Source: Polysphondylium violaceum
Lineage: Eukaryota > Evosea > Eumycetozoa > Dictyosteliales > Dictyosteliaceae
Length of the DNA: 43,222 nt
NCBI GenBank assembly: GCA_000277445.1
Contig: AJWJ01000162.1
Coordinates: forward strand, 1-43,222
Reading direction: 5' to 3'
The position numbers were made by a program, and so were the translations under genes. The number at the start of each line of letters is the position of its first letter. The first letter of the stretch is position 1. This document shows positions 1 through 13,500 of the stretch, piece by piece. The notes beneath the pieces are model-generated. The model did not search any database, was not told the DNA's origin, and worked only from the letters and a program-made list of their open reading frames with translations.

Positions 1-423
1 TATTTATAAAAATATTACTGGTTCAAAAGGAAGAGAGAAATCTGCCCAAAGTGAAGAAGAAACTACTGAAGAGATCATGAAAGCATTGGACGAAGATCAA
101 GAAACTCAAGCTAAAGCTAGAAAAAGCAAGGCTGATTTCTTAGAGAAAACATATTTGGTGTTGAAAAATTACTTCACAAATCCCAATTGGAAAACCTGAC
201 GCTTGTGAATATCAAATTGTACAATTCTATAATGACTGATCTGCAGTTGCACCGTATCAAGATGTTTAAAGAAATAATAGTAACAACTGAAAATGATAAT
301 CTTAAACAAAAAGCAAAGGAATATTTGGAAGAAGAGTTAATAAGAAAATACCCTTTAGCTTACCCAAAAGACACCGAATACACTTTCCCAATACGAAACA
401 ATAATAAGACCAGTGATCATTAA
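1..423 (+). pseudogene. Unrecognised coding remnant, cut by the window edge
   Basis: The stretch has protein-like composition: charged, Lys/Glu-rich, with blocks such as EEETTEEIMKALDED and EEELIRKYPLAYPKDTEY, and base composition less A+T-extreme than the flanks. It is not one intact gene, and its beginning lies outside the window. I do not recognise the family. Because retroelement fossils follow immediately, a mobile-element origin (for example a gag-like region) is a reasonable guess but is not shown by any motif. It ends in TAA just before an A/T-only spacer. Confidence 0.35.
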
Positions 424-889
424 CAATTTTAATATTTAAATTTATAATAAATTCTTCATTTTTATATATAGCCCCATCTTTTCTATTTTTTTTTTTTTAG
501 CCCGTTATTTTTCACAAAATTTGGAATTGCTCAAAAATTTCAAAAATATGGGGTTCAAAAGATGGGTCCATTCAAATATGGGGCTTTTTGACACTTTTGG
601 AATTCCCTCAATTCCCTCAATGCAGAAACAGCTATATTGGAATGCAAGCTTGATTTAATTGTTTTTTATTATTAGAGTTCTCAAATATAAATGATTACAT
701 TAGCACAGTACTGTCAAACCCCAAAACGTAAGACAACCTTGGCCAGTTAAAGAAAAGTCAAAGTTATTGTTAAAACCATTTGCTCGAGAGTTCAAAATAG
801 ATTACCATAAAAGATTTTTCTATGATTATCAAACAAAGAAGATGAAAACATGAATCATTGGACATCGAAACTATCAGACCTTGTTAATG
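424..889. other. Non-coding spacer between repeat remnants
   Basis: No gene is visible. The stretch contains a T run near 490, near-direct copies of an ATATGGGG motif at about 547 and 577, short complementary blocks (AGCCCCATC near 470 against GATGGG and GGGGCT near 560-585), and the tandem pair TTCCCTCAA at about 602-620. These could be the end of a decayed mobile element, but no matching partner end was found. Confidence 0.4.
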
Positions 890-979
890 AACAATAACAA
901 TAACAATAACAATAACAATAACAATAACAATAACAATAACAATAACAATAACAATAACAATAACAATAACAATAACAAT
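890..979 (+). repeat. (AACAAT)15 hexanucleotide microsatellite
   Basis: Fifteen perfect copies of AACAAT, 90 bases. In one plus-strand frame this is a run of 30 asparagine codons, alternating AAC and AAT, opened by an ATG directly before it. That frame closes about 25 codons after the array, so no gene is supported here. Alternating AAC/AAT, where many Asn tracts in this window are mostly AAT, suggests recent expansion by slippage of a six-base unit. Confidence 0.9.
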
Positions 980-1035
980 CACTTTTTTCACATGAATCAA
1001 AAGAAAAGAGAGTACCATCAGATGTCATCGACCTT

Positions 1036-1580
1036 ATGGATTACGATATGATCCCAAGCAATGATTTTTTCAATAATTCAAAAATCATGACCGACGACCC
1101 AGATAATCTCAGATTGATCAAACATGTTGGATGCCAGGGAGGACAAGCTAGGCAAAACTTTATCTTCCCATTAGAGTATTATAAACCGGGTGTCGACACT
1201 GTGCATGCACAACACCCCCACGTAGGTCATCAAAATAACAAAAGCGATGCAAATAGCAAGCAATCAAACAACAACGATATATCAGATAATAACAAAATGA
1301 TTTATAATATTTTAGATTCCAAAGTATATGGGGTAGTACAACAAAACATCCATACAAAGACGGAGAGTCCCAAGGAGAAAGGGCCATCAACTGCAATTGA
1401 TAAGCCAAAGGTAGTTGCTAGTCTTGCCGCTCCAACTTCAAACACTGACGATACAAATCGAAACAACAACAGTATTAAGCAACCAGATATCGAGAAGCTG
1501 ATGAACAAGTCTGCCAAGAGCAAACAGAGTGGGTCAACCAACGCCAAGGGTGATGACGACGCCGCCAAAGAAAAGTTCAG
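1036..1580 (+). other. Low-complexity coding-like stretch, possibly a gag fossil
   Basis: An open stretch whose translation is rich in Asn, Lys, Ser and Asp (NKSDANSKQSNNNDISDNN and similar). It has no recognisable zinc knuckle or protease motif. It lies immediately beside reverse-transcriptase fossil sequence, in the position where gag would lie in a Ty3/gypsy element, so it may be part of that fossil. This rests on position and composition only. It could equally be a fragment of a low-complexity host gene. Confidence 0.3.
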
Positions 1581-2955
1581 GTTAACCAAGTTGGCCAGCC
1601 AATTGGAATTTCCTCTATGCTTTTGGTACCTTCTCTTGATACCATATGTCCAACGTATTTCACCTCTGTTTTGAATAGCTGGATCTTCTTTTGACTGACA
1701 TACATTTGGTTTTTTTGAAATAGGTCTAGGACTGTGTTCATTGTGTTCTTCAAGAGTGTTGCTAAAAATCACAATGTCACCAAAGTATGCAACGACAAAC
1801 TCTTGGAACTGTCTGAGTAGTTCTTAAACCCAGTGATTGAAATAACCTCGTAAATTTCTTCATGCCAAACGGCGCGCGTTTAAATTGATATATTTTGCCA
1901 TTAGCTTCGAACGTCGTGTATTTCAAAAATTCCCTTTCTATATTTAGTAGATGGGTAACAACCCTGACTTCATGTCTATCACTGTGTAATATTGGTAACC
2001 GGCGACTCTCATCTTGATGTCTGGATTTGTGACAGGTAAACGTAGAGTTTGGTTGCTTTGTTGATGGGTTTATAATCTACCACCAATCTGTTGTTAGCTG
2101 ATAGGGAGGCGATGTATTTTGGCTTCTCTTTGTTATCTCCTGCCTCTAGTAACATGCCTCGCTGGTTCTTCCTAATATAGTATCTCTTTGTTCTAGTTGG
2201 GATATCTATTGTGGAACGGTGGAGGCACTTTATCATCGAGCCCGAAAACTTAAGATAGAGAGCTCCTAGCGATAGTCAACGCGCTAGAGTGGATGCTAAG
2301 AGGAAAAGAATTCACCATATTCACTGACCACGTGAATCTGGTTTACCTAGAAAATTCAAGGGATAGAGTCGGTAGATTAGAAAGATGGTCTAAACTCATC
2401 GCATATGAGGTCAAAGTATATCAAGGGAGAGACAAATTATATTTCAGATATGCTCGAGGAATGCAAATTTTTATTTAGAAGTAGAGTCATAAGAACACCA
2501 AAAGAAGAAGGAATGGCTCCAAGCCTTAATCAGAAGAGACGATGTCGTCAAAGACAACGATGGATTATTATATCTTGTCGACAAAGGAAAAGATTACACC
2601 TAGTAGACGACAAACAGATAGAAACCATCCTTCAAGAAGCTCATGCAACGACATTCGGTGGTCACGTTGGGCAAGAATAGATTGGCAGCGCGATTGAAAG
2701 ACCTATACTTCTTCAAAGGGTTCTGACTGTGATAGAAAAATTCATTAAAGCCTTGGTGTTGAATGAAGTCATCAGTTGGGAAACGAATGAAATATCATTG
2801 GCGGTGTGAGGTCCTTCAAGATATGCAAGATCGAGCAATAAAGATTTTTTTCGCCAAAGTTGGTCCACAAAGTCAATCCTAATTCCAAGGAAAGAGTGGA
2901 AAGTATATTCTCCAGTCCAAATATCGATTAGCATGTGGAAAAATTGCAGCATTTT
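1580..2955. mobile_element. Broken Ty3/gypsy-type LTR retrotransposon fossil (pol parts)
   Basis: Decayed pol region of a Ty3/gypsy (chromovirus-like) element; the Dictyostelium Skipper and DGLT-A families are the natural comparisons. Recognisable parts are reverse transcriptase on the minus strand (about 1580-2240; hallmarks VVDYKPINKATK and a palm block with IDMKSG), RNase H on the plus strand (about 2250-2480; ELLAIVNALEW, FTIFTDH), the integrase HH-CC finger start (about 2480-2700, plus; HATTFGGHVGQE) and integrase core-like sequence (about 2715-2950, minus). The parts stand in native order along the window but on alternating strands. No flanking LTRs were found. It is clearly dead, with many breaks, and old. 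Confidence 0.8.
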
Positions 2956-3724
2956 TTAATATTTGAATAATGACTTCTTGTTTTCTATCCAAGTCCTGTT
3001 TCTGATGGTTGCAGGGCACGGGAGTAAAAAGTTTGACCGGTTGAGCAACGATTGGGAAAAATCTTGAAATTCTTTTGAAGGGGTTGGAGAAATTGTAAAA
3101 CTCCGTCGTCCTTGCTACGGTGTTCTATTATTGTAAAAAATATGAAAAATGTTTATAAAAATAAAATATAAATTAACAAGTTCAACCGCAAATAATAGAT
3201 GGGAAGGGAGCTTTACCATTTTTTAAATGAAGAAATAGGTTATAATAATTACCCCTGAGAGCAGCAATTTTATAGCATCCTTTTTCTTTGCACAGTGGGG
3301 GAAAAGTTAAAATATTGTGACAATATTGCTAACTTTGTGGATTTTGTGTTTCGAGATCCAACCATTTTAATATTTATATAATTGAAATGATGAAAAACAG
3401 GTAAAAAAGAACTCCTTTTATAGTGAAAAAAGCATTGTTGATGTTAACATGTTTTATAATAAACAGCTAAATTTTTAAATTTGGTGAAAGGTCCTATAGA
3501 TGATATATATTGATATATTTAAAAAATACAATATATAGGTTATATTAAATAACATTTAAATTTGAAAAGAAGATATCCTCTGAGATGATAAATGGCTTGT
3601 GTTATTTAAAAATACAATGATTCTAGCGGTTAAATTTAAAAAGATAGTTCTATATCCTTGTTATATTTAAAAATCTAATCAAAAGATTTTATGAAAAAGC
3701 CAATATTGAAGATAATTATTTAAA
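2956..3724. other. AT-rich spacer, no gene seen
   Basis: Almost entirely A/T with short recurring blocks of the type TATTTAAAAA at about 3520, 3610 and 3670. No open frame, splice-bounded exon or RNA gene is apparent. It separates the Ty3/gypsy fossil from the DIRS-type remnant and may hold unrecognisable parts of either. Confidence 0.5.
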
Positions 3725-4185
3725 GAATGGAATTGTGCAATTTATTAGAAATTTCTTATATGAAGATGGCAGGTAAAGCGTGGGTACTACCAACCACATC
3801 AGATTCTCTCAAGAATCACAACCAAAGATTCAAAGAGAGTAAAAATAACACCACAATCACAATGTAATGAAGAATAAGCAAAAAAAATAACAGAAAAAAA
3901 AATAAATAAATCTAAATTGGATGGAAGATAAACACAAGAAGATGTCTAGTGAAAGAATTAGCAAACATACATTGAAGAATATGGAAATGGCAGGCATTAA
4001 CAAGAGATTCAAGGCGCATTCAATTCGTCATGCTATGGCATCGGCTTTAGCAGATTTGAATGTGGATAAGGAAAGAATCAGAAGTGCAGGGCAATGGAAA
4101 TCGAATGTATGCATGGACAAACACTATTTTAGATCTAATAGAACCATCGATGCTTTACAAGAAATAGGAAGTTTATTATAGTTTG
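3725..4185 (+). mobile_element. DIRS-type tyrosine recombinase remnant
   Basis: The best-preserved part (from about 3921) resembles the C-terminal half of the tyrosine recombinase carried by DIRS elements. It shows HSIRHAMASALADL (Arg and His of the active-site box), GQWKS about 25 residues later, and the HYF block holding the nucleophilic Tyr. The lead-in (about 3725-3870) is coding-like and may belong to it. Reverse transcriptase and the inverted terminal repeats of a complete DIRS element are absent, so this is a fragment and the element is broken. DIRS-1 clusters mark centromeric and repeat-rich regions in D. discoideum, which fits the adjacent second retroelement. Confidence 0.75.
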
Positions 4186-4517
4186 GTTCCATCTCTGTAC
4201 GACCCATGTTTTTTATGTTGAAAAATTTATTTGTCGATAAATTAACGAATTTATGAAGTTTATTTTTTAGAAAAAATGAGAATAATTATGAAACATAATT
4301 CCCGCCCACCCACAACCTTAATATATGATTAGTAGGAGCACATTGATCTATGGACTAAAGATTTCAAGAGGGTTTTTGGGTTTTATACTCAAGCTCAGAA
4401 TTCAAATAATGATCAAATTTAATAAATTATGAATAAAAAAAAAAAATAAAAAAAAAATAAAAAAAAATAAAAAATTTTACAAAAAAAATCACACACTTAG
4501 GAGGAAATGATATTTAT
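4186..4517. other. Spacer between DIRS remnant and the VPS13 3' end
   Basis: No gene is seen. There is a palindrome-like block around 4270-4302 (ATAATTATGAAACATAATT) and a run of A-rich repeats at 4430-4480 just beyond the end of the VPS13 reading frame; on the minus strand the latter is T-rich and could lie in the 3' UTR. Confidence 0.4.
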
Positions 4518-7500
4518 TTACATATTAGCAGAACCAGGAGTTCCTTGTTCTAAATTAGGTTTTTCAATGATAGATGGTTTACTATTAATCAAAGTAGAGG
4601 AGGGACTTTTAGCAATTGTTTTATATTGAGCAATTATAGATTGAATTTGTTGTTGTTGATTCATTATATTTTGAAATTCACTAGATTGTTGTTGAATCAA
4701 TAATTTTTGGAGGTCCTGCTGATTCTTTTGTAGTTGAGACATTTGTTGACTTTGAAGTTTTTGAATTTCAAGTATGGTATTCAAGGCTAAATCAACTTTG
4801 TCACTATAGTTAATACCTGGAGTTTTAGGTGAAAATGTAATTTCAGTTGGTGTTGATTTCTTATATTGAAGTCTTTGTATCACTAGAGGTGAAACTTTGT
4901 TGGGTGATGATGGAACTATTGGAGGAGCATAAAGAGGTGGGGGTGGAGGTGGTAAAGAGTTTGGCGGAAGAACTGGACTAGGAATAGGATTGGATGGGGC
5001 AGGTAATGTAACTATTCTAGAATTTGATGTTGATGGGGTTTTAATTTGATTTTGAATCTCTTTTAAATCAGTTTCGGAGAATCTAACAGAAGATGGTCTA
5101 TATTTCTTTGATAAATCTGGATTGGAAATAGATGTTTTCAATATACCAGATGTGGATAATGATGGGGTTTGGGCTTTAAGATGTCCAATATCCAAAGAAG
5201 GAGTCACTGTTGATGTTGTTGTGGTAGGACCTGTTTTTGGTACTTTAAAACTTGGTTCTTCAACAATTGTATTTGGTACATGAGATGGAAGAGGTGGGGG
5301 AGGTGGAGGGGGAACCATTTGTGGTGGTTGTTGAGAAATGGTTGGCATTGAAGTAGAATGAGATAGAGTTGTATATGGAGTATTAATAGGTGGATTATAA
5401 AGATTTGGATCTCTAAATCTTTGAGGGATTAAGGTTTCAGGTGGTTTAGGTGGATTGAATCCTTGTGATATCCAAATTGGTATCTCCATATTTTGATTTG
5501 GTTGTTGAGCTAAAAGATTTGCTAAAATTGGATTTAAATCATTTCTCATTGGACCAAGATCATTTTGAAAAATAATAGGCTGAATCTTATTATTTTGATT
5601 ATTAACGCTATTATTTGGATTAAAATAATGAATTGGATCATTATATTGAAGTGGATATGGTTGAATAGTTTGGACCAAAGGAGGAGGAGGAGGTGGTGGG
5701 ATTGGAATAGGATCTTTAATTTCAAAATCTTCACAATCAGCAACGGTAGGATTAAAAATTTTACAATACTCTAAAATCTTTTCATAGATATAAGTTTTTT
5801 CAGCACCAGTACATTTTAAAGTTGCTTCGACTTGTTTGTTTTTCTTTTTTGAAAACATCCCAAGCTTTTTACTCTTGTTTACCTTGATAACAATTCTACC
5901 ACCATTCTTTTCATTCTCATTAATACCAATGATTTTTGCATATTTAACATCGAATTTAGTTCTAAAACCATCAGTGTCATAAAGACAGACAATTCTCTTA
6001 TTTGTGAATAACAATGTTTTCTTATTTCTATAAATCAAATGAGAAATGTATCTTTCATCTTTTGAAACTACTTCCATAAGAGGTTGATTAATTTGGTCAG
6101 CAGCAATTCTCTTTAATTTACCAGCGGTAATAATATATGTAAGAAATAGAAAATGACCATATGATTCAGAGGCATCATATGTTTCCAATGGAGAATCACT
6201 AAAAAGAGGTCTAGGAAACCTTACTCTCTTTCTTTCAATGTTTAGTTGAGTAGAGTTTTTAATACCTTCTGATATTTTACTGGCAAAATCAAAACCTCCC
6301 GATACAGGTTTTAATACTAAACCAGCAGTTCCTTTACCAATACCTTTAAAAGCACCTTTGACTCCTTGACTTTTACCACCTTCGTAGGGTAATCTAACAA
6401 ACCCAGTTAAACCACGATAAACTCCAGTTTTAGCAGCTCTAGCTCCAAGAATAAGACCTTGCATAAAGTTATTTGGTGATTCGCCAATAATATATTGTCT
6501 TTCTAAAATATATCTTTGATCCATAGACATTGTAGAAATGGCTTTGCCAGCACTTGCAGTAAATTTAGCACCAGAATCAAACAAACCATACACTGAATGT
6601 TTTGCTAAACTTTTACCACCAGTACCAAAGCTAGCACGATTACCCATTAGACCTCTGCCAATATTTACAAAAAACTCTTTAAAACCTATACCAAAGTTGG
6701 TAACGAGCCCAACTGGATTACCAAATAAATTAAAAGCACCCAATATTTTGTATACTTCAGAGAGACCTTCATTAATGTAATGTCTAAATATAGGGGCCAA
6801 TAACTCTTCATTTGAGCCAAATGCATGATTTAAATGGAATTTGTTTAAAAATATATGAGCTTGTTGAAAACTAACCAATACAAAACCAATTCTTCTAAAA
6901 GAACGTACCATAGGGGCTTGTTCAAGACTACGAATTGAACCAGATTTATTTGATAAATCAAATGTAAGATAAATTGAAAGTGGATCAATTGAAAGTGTTT
7001 CAAAATACATCTTTTTACCATATAGGGATGGTAAAGAACGATCAACCATATCATCAATAAAACCATCACCAATATCAAAAGAATAAATTGGCGTAAGCAT
7101 ATCCATATTATGAAGTGTTGTTTTTGTTTTCTTATTTCCTGTCCAAAACGAAAAATCCAAAGAGTTAGCAAATTCTAATAAAACATATAAAAATTTCTCT
7201 TCAAGCTTAACATTTATCTCTTGAATTTTAACAGATACATGATGATAATAATCAATACTTTTCACTATATTATTTAAACATTATGATTAATAAAATAATA
7301 ATTAATAAATAATTAAATAAATAAATACTTTTCATTGATCTAACGATTCTCATATGAAGAAATGGAGTATTGGGAATTGAAGGTTCACTAAACATTAAAA
7401 CTGGATGGGAAAATGGTGTTACTTTTGATAATTGATTATCAACTTGAGTATTCATGATTTTCATTTCCAATTTTTGTAAAAAGCTACTAATAAAATATTC

Positions 7501-10500
7501 ACACAATATTTCATCAACAGATACATATAAAAGTTCAGTTGGATTTGAATTGATAAGAGATATACCAACACCGGTTAGATGAAGTCTAAATGATTGTCTA
7601 AGAGTTTCTTCATATTTATCAAGTACCAAAGTAGTTTTATCAGATAAAATCAATACTCTAGTAGATTCTTCAGCTTCAACAGTTACTTTGATTGCAACCG
7701 ATTTTCCTTCATGATAAAATTCGATTGGTTTAAAGGTTTTAATTTTATCAACTTTAAAACTTGCTCTATGTTGACCAAATATATTAACCTCTAAAATATG
7801 TTCGTCCATTGGATGTTTCCAAACATAGGTTAATGAAGAATTATCTTTGATATCGATCGATTCATCTGTTTTCTTTTGACCCACACTGATTTGATAATCT
7901 GTATTATTTAAAATCTTGTAGGGTGGTTCACTGAGTTCGGATATCAAAACCAATATAGTTGCAACTTCAAGATTTGTTTTAATTCTAAGATAGGGCGCAC
8001 AGGGAATACTAGGTGACTTTTCACCATCAACAATACTAAAACAAAAATCTGAAAATGTTTGAATGGAAAATGGAGGAGACCAATCAAATCCTGGATGATC
8101 AATTTTGTATTTAAGATTAAGATGTCCATTTTCAACAAAATAATAAAATGGAACAGAATCCAAAGGTTTAATTCTAATCAAGGTTGAGTCTGTATGATCA
8201 CCATTTTGTCTAACGAAAATTGGATATGGATGTAGATTATGGAAAATGAATCTGGGCGTAAACACTACAACTTTGGTCTTTAGATTTGGGGCCAAATCAA
8301 CAGAAATACCAATATGATAGGTTCTCAACATATTTTTAGCGCCAACATGATGAGATTGTATAGCCAATGTACCTCTATCACCAATAGCAGTAATAGATAT
8401 TTTATGTGACCATTTAGAATTACCAACTCGAAGACGAATAGAATTATCAACATCCTTATTCTTTTTAAAAGAGAACAAAAGGGGATACTCTCTTTTTTGA
8501 TGCCATTCATACCAATCTTCTGCTGGAACAACTACATCCTTATTTGAAGTATCAACTGTTTCATCGTGATTAAGATAAAATACACTGGCCATATAATCTT
8601 TGGATCTATAACTTTTCTTTGTTGACAAATTTAACCCAGATTTGTTAAATATCCAATATTGATTATAGAGTAGTAATACTCTTTCACCTTGTAGTGAAAT
8701 AAATTCCATATTTAAATGAAGTACATTTAAATTTAAATTCTTTGAATCATTAATACTGATGATTTGAATGGATTGATTATCTTCTTTTTCGGAAATAGAT
8801 TTAACTTCACTCCATTCACCTTTGTTGTCTTGATTCTTTTCAATCTTTAACATAAATTTAAATTTATCAATAATTGGAAGATCATAGACTTCAATCTTTG
8901 ATTCTTGCTCTGCAGTTGATTCAAATTCTTTTCTTAAAATTGGTATGTTTTCTACTGGTGTCTTTAGTTTATAACTAATTGGATATGGGAGTAAATTCTT
9001 GATCTTTAACATTGACGATAAACTAATAATTATACAACCATCTTGTTCATAGAAAAAACATTTAATGTAAATTATCTTTTCACCACTCTTGGAGATACAA
9101 CTAAACTTTTCATCTTTGTTTTCAGAGATTTCATTGATGTTTAAAGTTTCTGTGCTCCATTTAAATTCATCTGAAGAAGGTTTCATTTTTAACAAAACAT
9201 TCTTCATACGATTAATTGCCAATGGAGCTCTCTTTTGACCAACTTTAATAACTGTAGAGTAATTTGGAGTTTGAGCATCACCAAATCCTGAAGTAACTGT
9301 GGCAATATCAATAGGAAAAGAGGTTTTGTTATGTAAAACCAATGGAAAGTAAATACTAATATACTTTGTTCCTTTCTGAATTGAAACATTACAAAATAAT
9401 TTCGTTGAACTTGTACTATCTAGAAAAACAGGATATTCATAGATTTTAATTTTATCCATTGGTATAGATATTGATTTCTCTACTCCTAATAATTCAACGG
9501 CTAGAACTAATTGACTAAATGTATCAAGATTAATTTGAACATCTGGAAGGAATTTAATTGGTGAGCTTTCTCCAGAGTTTAATTCAAAAAATGTACCATA
9601 ATTTTCAATAATAACGACACGAGCTTCAGAATTTGAATCATCTTTGGAGATACCTTCCACTGGTTGACCACTATGAGTCTCTAATCTATATCTTAATCTT
9701 GAGCCTGTTTGATTTTGGATAAAAAATGGGGCATAACTCTTTTGTTTTTTATGTTTCAACTTTTTAATTGTACCAATCAGTGAAAATCTAGTTGATTCTC
9801 TCTTCTTTTTCTTTTCATCTCCGCCATTGGCTACAATTAAATTGAATGGATATCCAAATTCTTTACTATAAGTTTGAAGAAATAAGCTTAGATTGTCCAT
9901 CAATGGAATTGTAAAATTGATATTTAACAAATCTGTTGAAACCAAATCAAAAGACAATTCTTTTCCTAAACCCATCATCGCTTTAAATAACCAAGGCTCA
10001 ATAAATGGCTCCCAATAAGCAATACGATTATTAAAATAGTCCATAGAAAAGACTGAATCAAACTCTACATCTATTTTGTTTGACTTTATCATTGACTTAC
10101 AAAATCCATATGCAATCTTTATATTAAATATTGGGGTGTTCATCTTGTGTTTACTAAGATCATCCATAACAATAATAACTAAATTCTTTAAACTAATCGA
10201 GATTTGTGTAAAAGTTAAATTTGCTGTAAAAACTGTATTACTATTGTTTTGATTACTACTATGGGGTACTATTGATAAATCTGGTTTTTTAACTATAGCT
10301 CTAGATAATGGATCAGATGATACGGAAGAAGAGGAACTTGATGAACCAGAGGTTGAGCCTTCAATTTCTGGATCATAAAATGAACCTTTTTTTTCAGAAA
10401 CTCTTGCTTGATGAGCTCTAATCATTTCAACAGATTTTGTTTTAATTTTATAAAATTGATTTGTATGTCTTTCTATTTGAGGATTAATTGGTTTGATATT

Positions 10501-13500
10501 GTTGTTACTATTATCATTATTATTATGTATAGCTATTGAATTTTTCCTCTTTATATTAATTGGTATAGGTAAATCAACTTTTGAATTTATAGTTTGTGAT
10601 TCTCTAAGTTTAATACTTTCATCTGTAATATCTTTTGATTTACTACTATCATATATAATTTTTTGTAAATTATCATAGATATCCAATAGATACTTGTAAG
10701 ATTTACCAGAGAATACAAGAGAAAGGTTATTTAATTCACAAAATATAAATTGGTTACCTTCAGGAACAAAACAAAGATGGATATTAGTTTTAAAACTCTC
10801 CAAAAATAACTTTGCAGACTTGTTTAAATCAAACCAAAGAAAATGTGTAGAGTGTTTAGGTGGAAGGATTTCTTTAATACTAGCTGCCAAAATTGATCTA
10901 CTTATATTGAGATTACTTTCATCTTTAGCTTTTATACCCAATAGACCTTTTTGACAATCGTAATCTAATAAAATCTTTATCATACCATCAGCACCAAATT
11001 GCATACTAATACCCAATTGTGAACTCATTAAAAGAACCAAAGGATTCTCTGTTGATATTTCACCAATCATTATATTTGCACTTTTAGCTGATAATTCAAT
11101 AATCATATAAAGCTTCCATTCCTTTTCATAGGTCCTTTTTGATGAATTTAAAATTTCATGAGAGCTTGACAATGGTGGTGGTGGGGGTGGTGCAAGAGGT
11201 TGATTTTGTTTTGAAATTTGATTAATATTTAAGATTGAATCTGGATCCAATATTGGTGATAAAAATGTAATCAACTTGGCCATCCAAAACAAATCACAAA
11301 ATACATTTAGTTGTTTAATATCAATCTTTATGTTTATGAAACCAGATTCCATATTAAAACTAAGGATTTCAAACGGAGCTTCAACAAATGGTTGATTAAT
11401 CATTCTGTGCAATGTTGGATCTTCTTCAGCAGATAAACCAATATTTATTATTTCTTGATAGCCTTCGGGTGGTACTATTAATCTATTTTTATCTCGTACA
11501 CTTATCCCAGTTACTTTAATACCAATAAAAGTGTCACCATTATTAAAAATACTACAATAAATGTAGGGTTTACTAATTAACATTGAAAAGAATCTACTAT
11601 CATTTGTTTTTTCATCTTCAAAATTTAACTCTACAAATTCTTTAATATCCAACTTGATGCTTAATATTTCATTTAATCTCTCTACAGTATTACCTTCTGA
11701 TGGTGGAGGAGGAATAATTGTTTGATTTAAATTTTGTTGATAAATATTGTATAAAAGATTATATTGATATTGAGAGAGAGTGAGATGAATTTTTGTGATT
11801 GATAAAATGGTTTCTATACTTTTATCTTTTAAAGAAGTCTCTTGAGAATGAAGAAAGCTTAAATCAAGTTTGATTGGATCAGATATAATGGGATCGAGAA
11901 CATCTTCATATTGAGACGATAAATTTACACCATATACTTTTACGTTTATAGATTCTGTTCTGGGATTCATTTGATCCAATGTTAAAATCACTTTACCAAC
12001 ACTACACCTAAGTGATGATTTTGATCTTGAATTCTTTGGAATAATTAACACATTATTATCAATGACAATTTCTAAATTTGTAAATGTTTTCTTTTTTTTC
12101 ACAATCTCTATTATTCTATCTTGATCATCTTTAATTTCATCTGCTGCTGATAATATTATTTGATCTTGATTATCAAAACTATTGTTATTCTGATTATCAT
12201 TATTATTATCATTATCACTCTTTTCCTTTTTCTTTTCATTGCCATCTACAATTGCCATAACTTGAAATAAAAAAGGAAAATATTTCTTAATTGCACTAGA
12301 AATATCATGGATAAAATTACGAATAAGATTGATAGTTTGAAATAAAAGTGTAGTTTGAATTTTACCAATATTTAAATTTATCAATTGATTAAATCCCCAC
12401 TCATGAGCTTTTTCGAGAGAATGAGTTACAATATGCATATTGACAAGAGGTGAATTTAAAAGATTTTGAGATTTTTGTGATATCAAGATATGGGGATAAA
12501 CGCCATCCATATTTGTATAGTCTATAAATCTCATATCTCTAACAACCAAATCAACATCTACCAAAGGTAGTTGAAATAGACCATTAATAGAGATATCTTC
12601 AAACTGAAATGAAATTAAATCAGATTCAATGGTACTAAGTGTAAAAGCAAAACTTGGAACTTTGAATTGAATTTTTGTTTTCAAATCATTTGGATCAAAT
12701 TCATTGACTTCTAGCTTTTCAGACATTTTTCTTCTTTTCGGATGAGTATGAACTCCAATTCTATTCTTGTACAATGAACCTTCTACAGTGAGCAAACTCT
12801 TTTTCTTTTGATAATATCTATTTGCATCAGAAACAATGGTACCCATAATTGCAATCAGAGCCATTGCACATTCTTTTGGTATATTAATCTTTACAAATTG
12901 AGTTTGAATTACCAATATGAAATCAATGTAATCATATTCTAAAGAGTTTTTACTAATACTAGTTGCTACAATTGATAATGGATACTTTGAATTTGCTTCA
13001 TTACTATAATTACGTGGTGAATTGTTTGAGTTGCTTCTATGATGAGATTGTGGACATTTATCAAATGTACGATGAGGAAATATACTGAGAACAGGTGTAA
13101 TTGAATTTGAATCTCTCATCTCTATAAAAGCCAAATCAACTTGAACATTCATATGCATAAATTTAGCTAAACTTCTACATCTTAATTTATCCAATTGAAA
13201 AGAAACTGTTGAAGATTCCAAATAATGTAATTGCATATTAATGGATTGAGCAATGAAAAAAAACCTAAGCAAAGTCGTTTTGGTAAGTCTTTCTTTAGTT
13301 TTTTGTCTAGAATTTAAAATAGATCTTGAATCGGAAAACAAAGAGAAATGAATTTCAAATCCTTTTGATTTCTTTGTTTTAATCTGTACTGTTTCATATT
13401 TATCTGCCAACTCTTTTCCACTTTTCCTCTCCATATCCATAAAATAACCAAGAATACCATTTTTACCAATAATTTTTGCGATTTCATATAAATCTTTGTC

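Noticed and set aside
460-600. Possible terminal inverted repeat built from AGCCCCATC and GGGGCT/GATGGG blocks
   Set aside because: The complementary blocks are under 12 bases and out of order; no matching distal end was found.
1160-1408. Minus-strand open frame opposite the low-complexity stretch
   Set aside because: Composition is that of an antisense shadow, with no family motif and no splice context.
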